Of a stretch of DNA of 64,000 nt, positions 47,532-57,599 are shown one piece after another. Made by a program: the position numbers and the translations under genes. Within the stretch, counting starts at the first letter, position 1, and every line of letters begins with the position of its first letter. This stretch comes from Kocuria salsicia (GTDB taxonomy: Bacteria > Actinomycetota > Actinomycetes > Actinomycetales > Micrococcaceae). The notes below the pieces were generated by a model that did no database searches, was not told the DNA's origin, and saw only the letters and a program-made list of their open reading frames with translations. Location of the stretch: contig NZ_VELE01000007.1 of NCBI RefSeq assembly GCF_007681555.1, positions 62,001-126,000 of the forward strand. The letters are read 5' to 3'.

Positions 47532-48911
47532 CTACTTCTTCTTGGGCGTGTGGATCAGCTTCTTGTTGGCGAACTCCTCGATGCCGAACGGGCCGAGCTC
47601 ACGGCCCACGCCGGAGCGCTTGACGCCGCCGAAGGGCAGGTCCGGGGCCGTGTCAGTGACGGCGTTGACGAAGACCATGCCGGAGTCCACGCGCTGCGCG
47701 ACCTCCAGGGCCGCGGCCTCGTCCGCGCCGAACACGGAGCCGCCCAGGCCGAACGGCGAGGAGTTGGCGAGCTCCACAGCCTCGTCCACGTCCTTGACCT
47801 TGTAGACCACGGCCACGGGACCGAAGATCTCTTCCGCGTACGCACGCATCTCGGGGGTGACGTCCGCGAGCAGGGTGGGTTCGATCCAGGCGCCCGGCTT
47901 GTCGGGCTTTCCGCCACCGGCCAGCACGGTGGCGCCCTTGGCCACGGCGTCCTGGACCTGCTCCATGATCTCGTCCCGGGCACCCACGGTGCTCACCGGG
48001 CCCACGAAGGTCTTCTCATCCGTGGGATCCCCCGGGGTGATGCCCTGCACGGCCTGCGCGAAGTTCTCCACGAACGTGTCGTAGGCGTCCTCCAGCACGA
48101 TGAAGCGCTTGGAGTTCGTGCAGGCCTGGCCGCTGTTGCTCATGCGCCCGGAGACCGCCTGCTTCACGGTGCGCTCCACGTTGGAGTCGTCCAGCACGAT
48201 GAACGGGTCCGAGCCGCCCAGCTCCAGCACAACCTTCTTGAGGTTCTTGCCGGCGGTGGCCGCGACGGACGCGCCCGCCCGCTCCGAACCGGTCAGGGAC
48301 ACGCCCTGCACCGCCGGATCCGGGATGATGATCTCCGCGACCTGGTCGTTGGACGCGAACACGTTGATGTAAACGTCCTCGGGGAAGCCCGCCTCGTGGA
48401 AGAGCTGCTCCTGCACGAGCGCGGACTGCGGGACATTGCCCGCGTGCTTGAGGATGACCGTGTTGCCCAGCATCACGTTCGGGGCCGCGAACCGCGCCAC
48501 CTGGTAGTAGGGGAAGTTCCACGGCATGATCCCCAGCAGCACGCCCGTGGAGTCCAGCACCACGCGAGCCTCCCCGCCCGTGGACGGGTTGAGGGTGCGG
48601 CCCTTCATGAACTCCTCCGCGTTGTCCGCGTAGTAGTCGTAGATCGCGGCCGCGATCTGCACCTCACCGGCGGCTTGCTGGGCGGGCTTGCCCATCTCCA
48701 GTGTGATCAGAGCGGCCAGCTCGTCCTGGCGCTCGCGGTAGAGCTCGGCCATGCGGTGCATCATGGCGGCGCGCTCCGCCACCGGCACGTTGCGCCAGCT
48801 CTTGTACTCCTCGGCGGAGCGGGCGACGGTGTCGCGCACCTCCTGGTCCGAGGCGGTCTCGAATTCCTTGACGGTTTCCCCTGTGGCGGGGTTGATCGTT
48901 GCGTAAGCCAT
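47532..48911 (-). CDS. NAD(P)-dependent aldehyde dehydrogenase (succinate-semialdehyde dehydrogenase-like)
   Basis: A 459-aa aldehyde dehydrogenase. Catalytic Cys264 is in GQACTNSKRF, and general base Glu230 in LELGGSDPF; GIMPWNFPYYQVARFAAP is the NAD-site stretch. Overall it resembles the shorter SSADH group (GabD2/Sad type). It is divergent from the second SSADH gene at 49223. The C-terminus ends in Lys-rich TPKKK. Its exact aldehyde is unknown; with the ThDP enzyme nearby it could oxidise the aldehyde made there. Confidence 0.88.
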   Translation of the reverse strand: MAYATINPATGETVKEFETASDQEVRDTVARSAEEYKSWRNVPVAERAAMMHRMAELYRERQDELAALITLEMGKPAQQAAGEVQIAAAIYDYYADNAEEFMKGRTLNPSTGGEARVVLDSTGVLLGIMPWNFPYYQVARFAAPNVMLGNTVILKHAGNVPQSALVQEQLFHEAGFPEDVYINVFASNDQVAEIIIPDPAVQGVSLTGSERAGASVAATAGKNLKKVVLELGGSDPFIVLDDSNVERTVKQAVSGRMSNSGQACTNSKRFIVLEDAYDTFVENFAQAVQGITPGDPTDEKTFVGPVSTVGARDEIMEQVQDAVAKGATVLAGGGKPDKPGAWIEPTLLADVTPEMRAYAEEIFGPVAVVYKVKDVDEAVELANSSPFGLGGSVFGADEAAALEVAQRVDSGMVFVNAVTDTAPDLPFGGVKRSGVGRELGPFGIEEFANKKLIHTPKKK

Positions 48912-49222
48912 GGTGCGAGCCTATGCGGCGTCACACCGCTTCGACAGGGCGTTCACGCAGGGCGATAGGTCGGCCGCCGGCAACGTCGTCGTCGTGCGCC
49001 ACGGGGCCGCGCGCCACCCGTGGCCGGAGTCACCGGACGCCGCCGCGCGAAAACCGCCGCGAGGATGCCGTGCACCGCGCTGCGGAGTCCGCGAAGTCAC
49101 GGAGCGACAACCACTAAGGGAGGCCTTGCCCCCGGGCATACGATGGACAGGAAGGACTCTGTCCGAACACCCCCGCGAGCGCACGTGAACGAACCGCGCG
49201 CGGATTCTGAAAGGAACGAGAT
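48912..49222. promoter_or_regulatory. Divergent control region, aldehyde dehydrogenase / gabD
   Basis: No gene in these 311 bp. A perfect inverted repeat GGACAG-N8-CTGTCC lies at 49145-49164, about 60 bp before the gabD start, just downstream of a possible -10 (TACGAT, 49139-49144). Such placement suits a repressor operator. The rest holds no convincing reading frame. Confidence 0.4.
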
Positions 49223-50698
49223 TTGAGCATCAAGGACAAGGTGTCAGAGGTTCTCGACGCCACCCCCAAGGGACTGCTGATCAACGGCGAGTGGCGCGAC
49301 GCCTCGGACGGCGGGACGTTCGACGTCGAGAACCCCGCGACCGGCGAGGTGCTCGCGACCCTGGCCTCGGCCACGGAGGACGACTCTCGCGCGGCCATGG
49401 ACGCCGCCGCGGACGCCCAGGAGTCCTGGGCCCGCACCAGCACCCGCGAGCGCTCCGAGATCCTGCGCCGAGCGTTCGACCTCGTGCAGGAGCACAAGGA
49501 CGACCTCGCGCTGCTGATGACCCTGGAGATGGGCAAGCCCTTCAAGGAGGCCCAGGGGGAGGTCGTCTACGGCGGCGAGTTCCTGCGCTGGTTCTCCGAG
49601 GAGGCCGTGCGCCACTACGGCCGCTACGCGTCCACCCCCGAGGGCAACCTCAAGATGATCGTGACCCACAAGCCCGTGGGCCCGTGCCTGCTGATCACCC
49701 CGTGGAACTTCCCGCTGGCCATGGCCACGCGCAAGGTCGCGCCCGCCGTCGCCGCCGGGTGCACCATGATCCTCAAGCCCGCGCGCCTGACCCCGCTGAC
49801 CTCCCAGTTCTTCGCGAAGCTCATGGTCGAGGCTGGCCTGCCCGACGGTGTGCTCAACGTCGTCTCCTCGGCCTCCGCGTCCAACGTGTCCGGGCCCATC
49901 ATGGCGGACCCGCGGCTGCGCAAGGTCTCCTTCACGGGCTCCACCCCCGTGGGCAAGCAGCTCATGAAGACTGCCACGGACCACGTGCTGCGCACCTCCA
50001 TGGAGCTGGGCGGCAACGGTCCGTTCATCGTCTTCGAGGACGCGGACCTGGACAAGGCCGTGGACGGCGCCATGGCCGCCAAGATGCGCAACATGGGCGA
50101 GGCCTGCACCGCGGCCAACCGCTTCCTGGTGCACGAGTCCGTGGCTGAGGAGTTCTCGCAGAAGTTCGCCGCAAAGCTCGCCGCGCTCAAGCCCGGCAAC
50201 GGCCTGGACGAGGACTCCACCGTGGGCCCCCTGGTGGAGAAGAAGGCCCGCGACAGCGTGGCCGAGTTCGTGCAGGACGCCCTGGACAAGGGCGCGAAGG
50301 CGGAGGTCGGTGGCAAGGCCGTGGACGGCCCCGGCTACTTCTTCGAGCCCACCCTGCTCACCGGCGTGACCGAGGAGTGCCGCGTGTTCACCGAGGAGAT
50401 CTTCGGTCCCGTGGCTCCCGTCATCACGTTCACGGACGAGGACGACGCCGTGCGCCTGGCCAACAAGACCGAGTACGGCCTGGCCTCCTACGTCTTCACT
50501 GAGGACATCTCCCGCGCGCTGCGCATCGGCGAGCGCATCGAGTACGGCCTGCTGGGCCTGAACGTGGGTGTGATCTCCAACGCCGCTGCACCGTTCGGCG
50601 GCGTGAAGGAGTCCGGCCTGGGCCGGGAGGGCGGCGCCGAGGGCATCGAGGAGTACACCACGGTCCAGTACATGGGCCTGCCCTCTCCCTGGGCCTGA
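49223..50698 (+). CDS. gabD: Succinate-semialdehyde dehydrogenase
   Basis: Oxidises succinic semialdehyde to succinate, the last step of GABA breakdown. The 491-aa product has catalytic Cys295 in MGEACTAANRF and Glu261 in MELGGNGPF; LITPWNFPLAMATRKVAPA and TSQFFAKLMVEAGLP are typical of GabD. The start is TTG 49223, with AAAGGAACGAG upstream; no ATG is suitably placed. It is followed 44 bp later by gabT and then a permease, so the assignment is backed by context. Confidence 0.93.
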   Translation: MSIKDKVSEVLDATPKGLLINGEWRDASDGGTFDVENPATGEVLATLASATEDDSRAAMDAAADAQESWARTSTRERSEILRRAFDLVQEHKDDLALLMTLEMGKPFKEAQGEVVYGGEFLRWFSEEAVRHYGRYASTPEGNLKMIVTHKPVGPCLLITPWNFPLAMATRKVAPAVAAGCTMILKPARLTPLTSQFFAKLMVEAGLPDGVLNVVSSASASNVSGPIMADPRLRKVSFTGSTPVGKQLMKTATDHVLRTSMELGGNGPFIVFEDADLDKAVDGAMAAKMRNMGEACTAANRFLVHESVAEEFSQKFAAKLAALKPGNGLDEDSTVGPLVEKKARDSVAEFVQDALDKGAKAEVGGKAVDGPGYFFEPTLLTGVTEECRVFTEEIFGPVAPVITFTDEDDAVRLANKTEYGLASYVFTEDISRALRIGERIEYGLLGLNVGVISNAAAPFGGVKESGLGREGGAEGIEEYTTVQYMGLPSPWA

Positions 50699-50742
50699 TC
50701 CGCCCTCTCCGCACGAGCACCCTGCACGAAAGGAACACCCAC

Positions 50743-52086
50743 ATGGCAGACATCGAGTACCGGCTCCCTCAGAAGCGCGAGCTCAAGACCAGCATCCCCG
50801 GCCCCAAGTCCCAGGCGCTGACGGAACGCCGCAAGAAGGCCGTCTCGGCTGGCGTCGCCTCCTCCCTGCCCGTCTTCGCGGACGAGCTGGACGGCGGCGT
50901 GATCCGGGACGTGGACGGCAACCAGCTCGTGGACCTCGGCTCCGGCATCGCCGTGACCTCCGTGGGTGCCTCCGCACCCAAGGTGGTCTCGCGCGTGCAG
51001 GACGCCGTGGCCAAGTTCACGCACACGTGCTTCATGGTCACCCCGTACGAGGACTACGTGAGCGTGGGCGAGAAGATCGCCGCGCTGACCCCCGGCTCGT
51101 TCGAAAAGCGCACCGCGCTGTTCACCTCCGGCTCCGAAGCCGTGGAGAACGCCGTGAAGATCGCGCGGGTGCACACGAAGCGTCAGGCAGTGGTCGTCTT
51201 CGACCACGCCTACCACGGCCGCACGAACCTCACGATGGCCATGACCGCCAAGGTGATGCCCTACAAGCAGGGCTTCGGACCGTTCGCCAACGAGGTCTAC
51301 CGCGTTCCCATGTCCTACCCGTTCCGGGATCCGGAGGGCATGACGGGCGAGGAGGCCGCCCGCCGCGCGCTGGGCATCGTGGAGAAACAGGTGGGCGCGG
51401 AGAACGTGGCCGCCGTGGTCATTGAGCCCATCCAGGGTGAGGGCGGCTTCATCGTCCCCGCCGAGGGCTTCCTGCCCGCGCTGTCCTCCTGGTGCCGGGA
51501 CAACGGCGCCGTGTTCGTGGCGGACGAGGTGCAGGCCGGCGTGGCCCGCGCGGGCCGCTGGTTCGCGTCTGAGTACGAGGGCGTGGAGCCGGACCTGGTG
51601 ACCTTCGCCAAGGGCATCGCCGGCGGCATGCCGCTGTCCGGCGTGGTGGGCCGTGCCGAGATCATGGACGCCGTGCACGGCGGTGGCCTGGGCGGCACCT
51701 ACGGCGGCAACCCCGTGGCCTGCGCGGCCGCGCTGGGCGCCCTGGAGACCATCGAGGAGTGGGACCTCGTGGACCGCGCGCTCGAGATCGAGTCGATCAT
51801 CAAGGAGGAGCTCGGCTCCCTCGCCGAGTCCTCCCCGATCGTGGGCGAGCTGCGCGGACGCGGCGCGATGATTGCGCTGGAGTTCGTGGAGCCCGGTTCC
51901 AAGGACCCGAACCCGGAGGCGGCCAAGCAGATCGCGGCCACCTGCCTCGAGAAGGGTGTAGCCATTCTGACCTGCGGCACCTACGGCAACATTGTGCGCC
52001 TGCTGCCCCCGCTGGTCATCGACTTCGACCTGCTGCGCGACGGCCTGCGCGTCTTCGCCAAGGCCATCGAGGATGCCGGCGCCTGA
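50743..52086 (+). CDS. gabT: 4-aminobutyrate aminotransferase
   Basis: PLP-dependent class III transaminase moving the amino group of GABA to 2-oxoglutarate, giving succinic semialdehyde. The 447-aa product has the PLP lysine Lys290 in VTFAKGIAGGMPL, the cofactor aspartate in FVADEVQAGVARAG, and the phosphate-binding GSEAVENAVK. ATG 50743 follows GAAAGGAA. Operon with gabD upstream; a strong hairpin ends it before the permease. Confidence 0.94.
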   Translation: MADIEYRLPQKRELKTSIPGPKSQALTERRKKAVSAGVASSLPVFADELDGGVIRDVDGNQLVDLGSGIAVTSVGASAPKVVSRVQDAVAKFTHTCFMVTPYEDYVSVGEKIAALTPGSFEKRTALFTSGSEAVENAVKIARVHTKRQAVVVFDHAYHGRTNLTMAMTAKVMPYKQGFGPFANEVYRVPMSYPFRDPEGMTGEEAARRALGIVEKQVGAENVAAVVIEPIQGEGGFIVPAEGFLPALSSWCRDNGAVFVADEVQAGVARAGRWFASEYEGVEPDLVTFAKGIAGGMPLSGVVGRAEIMDAVHGGGLGGTYGGNPVACAAALGALETIEEWDLVDRALEIESIIKEELGSLAESSPIVGELRGRGAMIALEFVEPGSKDPNPEAAKQIAATCLEKGVAILTCGTYGNIVRLLPPLVIDFDLLRDGLRVFAKAIEDAGA

Positions 52087-52408
52087 TCCCGAGGATCTGA
52101 CGCCACGCGCTCCACGAGGAGCGTCCCCAGCGGGCGGGCGGTGACCGGTTCTCCGGTTGCTGCCCGCCCGTTCGTCCTCCGCCCGCTCTTCCTCGGTTCC
52201 GACGACGACGCCGCGCCGCGCCTTTGCTGCCTCGGCTCCGCAGCACGCAGTACGGGGATGTGGAGGTGCGGAGGCCGCGCACGAAACACCCCTGTCACAC
52301 CGTCTGTGGTAGAACTCACCTGTCCCACCCGGAACCTGCCGCCCGCACTCAGCATCAGGCACCGGCCCGTTCCACCCTGCACCCGGCCGACGGCCGAAAG
52401 GAACTCTG
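52087..52408. other. gabT terminator and permease promoter region
   Basis: A spacer of 322 bp without a gene. The first part holds the hairpin listed separately. The second part may hold a promoter: a -10 like TAGAAC lies near 52308-52313, leaving a leader of about 90 bases before the permease. Confidence 0.4.
52131..52170 (+). terminator. Terminator of gabD-gabT
   Basis: An 18-bp stem with three G-U pairs (52131-52148 with 52153-52170) and a four-base loop, about 45 bp past the gabT stop. Confidence 0.8.
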
Positions 52409-53893
52409 ATGAGCAACGACGGCGCACCGCACGGCGGCGCACCCTCCGGCAGCTCCGCGGCCACCACGGCCACTGCGGCCGGCGGAGACTCCCCCGAGAT
52501 CACCCACAAGGCCCTGCGATCACGCCACGTCACCATGATCACGCTGGGCGGGATCATCGGCGCGAGCCTGTTCGTGGGCTCCGGCAACGTGATCCGCATG
52601 GTCGGACCGGCCGCAGTGCTGTCCTACCTGCTGGGCGGGCTGCTCGTGTTCCTGGCCATGCGGATGCTCGGCGAGATGGCCGCCGCCCGGCCGGCCGTGG
52701 GCTCCTTCATGGAGTACGCGCGCGTGGGCCTCGGGGAATGGGCCGGCTACTTCGTGGGATGGCTCTACTGGTACTTCTGGGTGGGTGTGATCGCGTTCGA
52801 GGCCGTGGTGGGTGGATCGCTGCTCGCGGGGTGGTTCCCAGCCATGCCCGTGTGGCTGGGCTCCGTGATCCTGCTGCTGATCTTCACGGGCACCAACCTG
52901 ATCTCCGTGCGCTCGTTCGGGGAAGTGGAGTTCTGGCTCGCGAGCGTCAAGGTGGCGGTGATCGTCGCGTTCCTCGCCGTGGGGACCCTCTTCGCGTTCG
53001 GGCTGTGGCCCGGCGCCGGCTTCTCGATCCCGAACCTGTGGCAGCACGGCGGCTTCGCCCCTGAGGGTGGCTGGGCCGTAGTCTCAGGCGTGGCCGTGGT
53101 GATCTTCTCCTACTTCGGCACGGAGATCGCCGTGATGGCCGCCGCGGAGTCCGAGGACCCCGCCAAGGGCATCCGCCAGGCCACCGTGACCGTGGTGTGG
53201 CGCATCCTGATCTTCTTCGTGGGCTCCATCCTGCTGATCGTGACCATCGTGCCGTGGAACCAGCTTCCGGACCCGGACGAGCAGGCACCGTTCGTGTACG
53301 TCTTCGACCTCTTCGGGGTGCCCGGCGCGGAGACGATCATGAGCATCGTCATCTTCACCGCAGTGTGCTCCGTGCTGAACTCCGGGCTGTATTCCGCAGC
53401 GCGCATGTTCTCCGCTCTCGCGGCGGAAGGACTGGCTCCGCGCATCGTGGCACGGAAGTCCAAGAACGGCGTTCCCGTGGTCGCCGTGATTGCCTCCACC
53501 CTGGGCGGATATGCGGCGGTGTTCGTGAACTTCCTGGCCCCGGAGTCCGGGATCTTCGACTTCATCATGAACTCTGCGGGTCTCGTGGCTCTGTTCGTGT
53601 ACGTGTTCGTGGCGATCACCCAGATGAAGCTGCGCTCGCGGATGAGCCCCGAGGAGCGCGCCAACCTCAAGCTGAAGATATGGCTGCACCCGTGGCTCGG
53701 CATCCTGGTGATCGTGGCCGTCGCGGGGATCGTGGTGGTCATGCTGGTCTCGGACGACGCGAGCCGCACCCAGGTGTGGACGAGCCTCGTGGCCGTCGGT
53801 GTGCTGGCCGTGTTCTGGCCGCTCGTGCGCCGCAACCTGCGACGCCGCCGGACACCCAGAGCCGCGGCTCCCGCCACGACGCCCACGGCCTGA
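52409..53893 (+). CDS. gabP: Amino acid permease, probable GABA permease
   Basis: A 494-aa APC-superfamily transporter with about 12 helices. It starts with RHVTMITLGGIIGASLFVGSG and carries FSYFGTEIAVMAAAESEDP, typical for the GabP/AAT group. Its place right after gabD-gabT makes GABA the likely substrate, though the substrate is not proven by sequence. ATG 52409 follows AAAGGAA. The N-terminal 30 residues are Ala/Gly/Thr-rich. The following amidase starts 37 bp later. Confidence 0.85.
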   Translation: MSNDGAPHGGAPSGSSAATTATAAGGDSPEITHKALRSRHVTMITLGGIIGASLFVGSGNVIRMVGPAAVLSYLLGGLLVFLAMRMLGEMAAARPAVGSFMEYARVGLGEWAGYFVGWLYWYFWVGVIAFEAVVGGSLLAGWFPAMPVWLGSVILLLIFTGTNLISVRSFGEVEFWLASVKVAVIVAFLAVGTLFAFGLWPGAGFSIPNLWQHGGFAPEGGWAVVSGVAVVIFSYFGTEIAVMAAAESEDPAKGIRQATVTVVWRILIFFVGSILLIVTIVPWNQLPDPDEQAPFVYVFDLFGVPGAETIMSIVIFTAVCSVLNSGLYSAARMFSALAAEGLAPRIVARKSKNGVPVVAVIASTLGGYAAVFVNFLAPESGIFDFIMNSAGLVALFVYVFVAITQMKLRSRMSPEERANLKLKIWLHPWLGILVIVAVAGIVVVMLVSDDASRTQVWTSLVAVGVLAVFWPLVRRNLRRRRTPRAAAPATTPTA

Positions 53894-53930
53894 TCCACCA
53901 CCGTCCACCGACCGTGCGCGAGAGGATCCC

Positions 53931-55487
53931 ATGGAGCACTTCCCCACCCTGACCGAGACCGTGGCGGCGCTGCGCCGCGGTGAGACGACCAGCGAGGCAC
54001 TCACCTCGGACGCCCTGGACCGCATCGACGCGCTGAACGGGCATCTGGGGGCGTTCGTCCACGTGGCGCGGGATGCGGCAGTGGTCAGCGCCCGCGCCGC
54101 GGACGAGAGGCTGTCCGCGGGCCAGCGCCCGGCCGACGCAGTCCGAGGCGGGACCGGCCGTGCCTCGGACGCCCCCGGTGGGTTGACCACCCTGCCCGCG
54201 CTGCTGGGGGTTCCCACCGCGCTCAAGGACGGGCACGACGTCGCCGGGATGCCCACCTCCTGGGGCAGCCTCGCATCGCGGGACGGGCACGGTGATCTGG
54301 CCCGCGCTCAGCGTTCCGACGAGCTCTCCGGGACGCTCGAGGCCGCCGGGGCCGTGATCCTGGGCAAGACGCAGGTGCCAGAGTTCCTGCTCAACAGCTA
54401 TTCCGAGAACCGCATGTACCCGGCGGCACGCAACCCGTTCGCCCTGGACTGCTCCCCCGGTGGATCGTCCGGGGGTCAGGCCGCGACGGTCGCGGCGGGG
54501 ATCCTGCCGGGCGCGATCGGCTCGGACGGCGGCGGCTCCGTGCGCATCCCCGCCGCGGCGTGCGGTCTCATCGGGCTGAAGCCCAACCGCGGTCGGGTCC
54601 CCAGCAGCGACGCGCTCTCCAACGTGGGGCAGCTGGGCGTGAACGGGCCGATTGCCCGCACCGCTGAGGACGCCGCCCTGCTCATGGACGTGCTGTGCCG
54701 CACCCCCGGCCACGACCGGATCCCGCGGCCCGTGGCGGCAGCACCTGAGAACTCCTTCCGCGACGTCGTCCGCGCCGCCCACCGCGGAGACACGCCCTGG
54801 GGCGAGCGGCCCCTGCGGATCGGCGTGACCACGCAGTCCCCGTTCGACGGCACCTACGACGTGCAGGTCTCCCCCGAGGCGCGCACCGCCCTGGAGCGGG
54901 GCGTGCGGCAGCTCGAGGATCTCGGGCACACGGTGGAGACTGTGGACCTCGGATTCGATCCCGCCTACCCCGAGGCTTTTTCCGCCCTGTGGACCACCGC
55001 CACGGGCCAGCTGCCCCTGGAGGGCCGGGAGCACCTGCTCACCGGACTCGCGCGCACGTTCCGCGCCCGCGCCCTGCAGCGAGGGGCCGTGGAGCTCGCG
55101 GACGCCGTGGCCGTGCTGCGCGGCATCGAGGCGGACGTGATCCGGCGGTTCGCGGACCTGGACATGCTCCTGACGCCCGCGCTGGCCATGCCGCCCCGGC
55201 CCGTGGGGTGGTTCCACGAGGGGTACGACATCGCGGACCCCGCTGGGGCGGACCAGGACTACGAGCGCCAGTGCCAGTACACGCCGTGGACGTCCGTGGT
55301 GAACGTGGTGGGACTGCCTGCCATCACGTACCCCACCACGTGGGCCGTTCCCGCCACGGGCGACTACCCGGGCCCCGTGCCCATGGGCGTCCAGCTGATC
55401 GGCGGACCGTCCTCGGAGGCCCGGCTGCTCGCGCTCGTCGCCCAGCTGGACCCGGCGACGACGCCGCGCGCGCACCTCGTCGCCTGA
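53931..55487 (+). CDS. Amidase (amidase-signature family)
   Basis: A 518-aa hydrolase of the amidase-signature family. The Ser-cisSer-Lys triad is visible as Lys99 (TALKDG), Ser179 in [11 protein letters not shown] and Ser203 in [13 protein letters not shown]. Substrate unknown: the context with GABA uptake suggests an amide of a short amino or carboxylic acid, but this is a guess. It is not GatA, since gatB and gatC are absent and the glutaminase context is missing. ATG 53931 sits 10 bases after GAGAGGA. It has an extra loop at about 65-88 compared with typical members. Confidence 0.87.
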   Translation: MEHFPTLTETVAALRRGETTSEALTSDALDRIDALNGHLGAFVHVARDAAVVSARAADERLSAGQRPADAVRGGTGRASDAPGGLTTLPALLGVPTALKDGHDVAGMPTSWGSLASRDGHGDLARAQRSDELSGTLEAAGAVILGKTQVPEFLLNSYSENRMYPAARNPFALDCSPGGSSGGQAATVAAGILPGAIGSDGGGSVRIPAAACGLIGLKPNRGRVPSSDALSNVGQLGVNGPIARTAEDAALLMDVLCRTPGHDRIPRPVAAAPENSFRDVVRAAHRGDTPWGERPLRIGVTTQSPFDGTYDVQVSPEARTALERGVRQLEDLGHTVETVDLGFDPAYPEAFSALWTTATGQLPLEGREHLLTGLARTFRARALQRGAVELADAVAVLRGIEADVIRRFADLDMLLTPALAMPPRPVGWFHEGYDIADPAGADQDYERQCQYTPWTSVVNVVGLPAITYPTTWAVPATGDYPGPVPMGVQLIGGPSSEARLLALVAQLDPATTPRAHLVA

Positions 55488-55648
55488 CCCGCCGTCTCGC
55501 CGCGCCCCCTCCCCCGGACCGCAGCGCCCGATTCCGCGGGACGGCCACGTGCCGCCGTCGAGTCCCCGTGACCGTGACGAAGGCATCCCACCCGCGCGGC
55601 GTCGCCATCCCTGGCAGGATCCGGCACGCACGGAACTGGATGTGCCGC

Positions 55649-55677
55649 CTGACGGGACGCGGATTCGGGACTAGGTT
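55649..55677 (+). promoter_or_regulatory. Leaderless promoter of pgm
   Basis: CTGACG (55649-55654), 17 bases, TAGGTT (55672-55677), six bases, then ATG 55684. Both hexamers are at ideal spacing; no ribosome binding site is needed. Confidence 0.6.
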
Positions 55678-55683
55678 GGTGAC

Positions 55684-57318
55684 ATGACCAACCGTGCGGG
55701 CACCGTCGCCCAACCCAGTGACCTCGTGGACATCGACCAGCTCCTGGCCGCGTACTTCGACCGCGTACCGGACGCGGACGATCCTGACCAGCGCGTGGTG
55801 TTCGGCACCTCCGGGCACCGCGGGTCCTCACTGAAGACCTCGTTCAACGAGAACCACATTGCGGCGATCACCCAGGCGATCGTGGAGTACCGCACGGCGC
55901 AGGGCATCACCGGCCCCCTGTTCATGGGCAAGGACACGCACGCGCTGTCCGGACCCGCGCAGGACACCGCGCTGCAGGTGCTCGCGGCCAACGGCGTGCG
56001 CACCCTGCTGGACTCCCGGGACGGCTTCACGCCCACCCCGGCGCTGTCCCACGCAATCCTCACGTACAACGCCTCCGAGCCCGAGGACCGCGCGGATGGC
56101 ATCGTGATCACCCCGTCCCACAACCCGCCCACGGACGGCGGCTTCAAGTACAACCCCCCGCACGGCGGTCCCGCGGACACGGACGCCACCGAGTGGATCG
56201 CGAACCGCGCCAACGACCTCATCGCGGCGGGCCTCGATGGCGTGGAGCGGGTGCCCCTGGAGGAGGCCGCCGCCGCGGAGACCACCGGGACCTTCGACTT
56301 CCTGGACAGCTACGTGTCCGCGCTGCCGCAGATCATCGACCTCGACGCCATCCGGGAGTCCGGGCTGCACATCGGCGCGGACCCCATGGGTTCCGCCTCG
56401 GTCGCGTACTGGGAGGAGATCGGCCGGCGCTTCGGGCTGAACCTCGACGTCGTGAACCCCACCGTGGACCCGCAGTGGGCGTTCATGACCCTGGACTGGG
56501 ACGAGAAGATCCGCATGGACTGCTCCTCCCCGTTCGCCATGGCATCCCTGATCGGCAACAGGGACCGCTACGACATCGCCACGGGCAACGACGCCGACAG
56601 CGACCGCCACGGCATCGTCACCCCGGACGCCGGGCTCATGAACCCCAACCACTACCTCGCCGTGGCCATCGACTACCTCTACCGCAACCGCGAGGGCTGG
56701 CGGGAGGACGCCGGGGTGGGCAAGACCCTGGTCTCCTCCTCCATCATCGACCGCGTGGCCGAGTCCCTGGGGCGGCGCCTGGACGAGGTGCCCGTGGGCT
56801 TCAAGTGGTTTGTCCCCGGTCTGCTGGACGGCTCCGTCGGCTTCGGCGGCGAGGAGTCCGCCGGTGCGTCCTTCCTGCGGCTGGACGGCTCCGCGTGGAC
56901 CACGGACAAGGACGGCATCATCATGGCCCTGCTCGCTGCGGAGATCACCGCGCGCACCGGCAAGACGCCTTCTCAGCGCTACCGCGAGCTCACCGAGCAG
57001 TTCGGCGACCCCGTCTACCAGCGCATTGACGCCCCGGCGAACCGCGAGCAGAAGGCCGCGCTCAAGAAGCTGTCCCCCGAGCAGGTCACCGCGGACACCC
57101 TGGCCGGTGAGCGCATCACCGCCAAGCTCACAGAGGCACCCGGCAACGGCGCGGCGATCGGCGGACTGAAGGTCACCACGGAGAACGCCTGGTTCGCGGC
57201 CCGCCCCTCCGGCACGGAGGACGTCTACAAGATCTACGCGGAGTCCTTCAAGGGCGAGGAGCACCTGAAGCAGGTCCAGCAGGAGGCGAAGGCGCTGGTG
57301 GACTCGGTGATCGGCTGA
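55684..57318 (+). CDS. pgm: Phosphoglucomutase (alpha-D-glucose phosphate-specific)
   Basis: Interconverts glucose-1-phosphate and glucose-6-phosphate. The 544-aa product has the phosphoserine loop TPSHNPP with Ser145, the Mg loop DADSDRHG near 303-310, the sugar-binding [10 protein letters not shown] and the C-terminal phosphate-binding [14 protein letters not shown]. The length and [10 protein letters not shown] start match the bacterial Pgm group. Stands alone, with a strong terminator behind it. Confidence 0.96.
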   Translation: MTNRAGTVAQPSDLVDIDQLLAAYFDRVPDADDPDQRVVFGTSGHRGSSLKTSFNENHIAAITQAIVEYRTAQGITGPLFMGKDTHALSGPAQDTALQVLAANGVRTLLDSRDGFTPTPALSHAILTYNASEPEDRADGIVITPSHNPPTDGGFKYNPPHGGPADTDATEWIANRANDLIAAGLDGVERVPLEEAAAAETTGTFDFLDSYVSALPQIIDLDAIRESGLHIGADPMGSASVAYWEEIGRRFGLNLDVVNPTVDPQWAFMTLDWDEKIRMDCSSPFAMASLIGNRDRYDIATGNDADSDRHGIVTPDAGLMNPNHYLAVAIDYLYRNREGWREDAGVGKTLVSSSIIDRVAESLGRRLDEVPVGFKWFVPGLLDGSVGFGGEESAGASFLRLDGSAWTTDKDGIIMALLAAEITARTGKTPSQRYRELTEQFGDPVYQRIDAPANREQKAALKKLSPEQVTADTLAGERITAKLTEAPGNGAAIGGLKVTTENAWFAARPSGTEDVYKIYAESFKGEEHLKQVQQEAKALVDSVIG

Positions 57319-57358
57319 GTGCCGCGGTGCGGGCACGTCCCGCGCTGGCAGGCTGTCC

Positions 57359-57411
57359 AGGGGCCGCTGAGCGGTACGGGGTGCTCCCTCCCGTGCCACT
57401 CGGCGGCCCCT
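57359..57411 (+). terminator. Intrinsic terminator of pgm
   Basis: A 22-bp stem with two G-U pairs and one mismatch (57359-57380 with 57390-57411), a 9-base loop and a T-rich tail (CTTTGTCGT). It is the most classical terminator in the window. Confidence 0.85.
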
Positions 57412-57599
57412 CTTTGTCGTCGGACAGCACCGACGCTTGTGCCTGTCTGAGCACTGTGCTGTGATGTCCCCGGATCAAGAAGCCCGACCATCAGCCCTCC
57501 GGCTGGTCGGCTGGCAACCGGTTGTTCGCACCCGGTGCCCCCGGAGGAAGATCCGCCGCCCGGCACCCGCCGCGCGGAAGACTGCGAAAGGTCACCATC

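Noticed and set aside
53931-55487. Amidase considered as GatA of the tRNA amidotransferase
   Set aside because: No gatB or gatC adjacent, and the sequence around the triad and C-terminus does not look like GatA.
39766-55487. Metabolic cluster considered as a genomic island
   Set aside because: GC content and codon use look the same as in flanking core genes; no integrase, tRNA or attachment repeats are visible.
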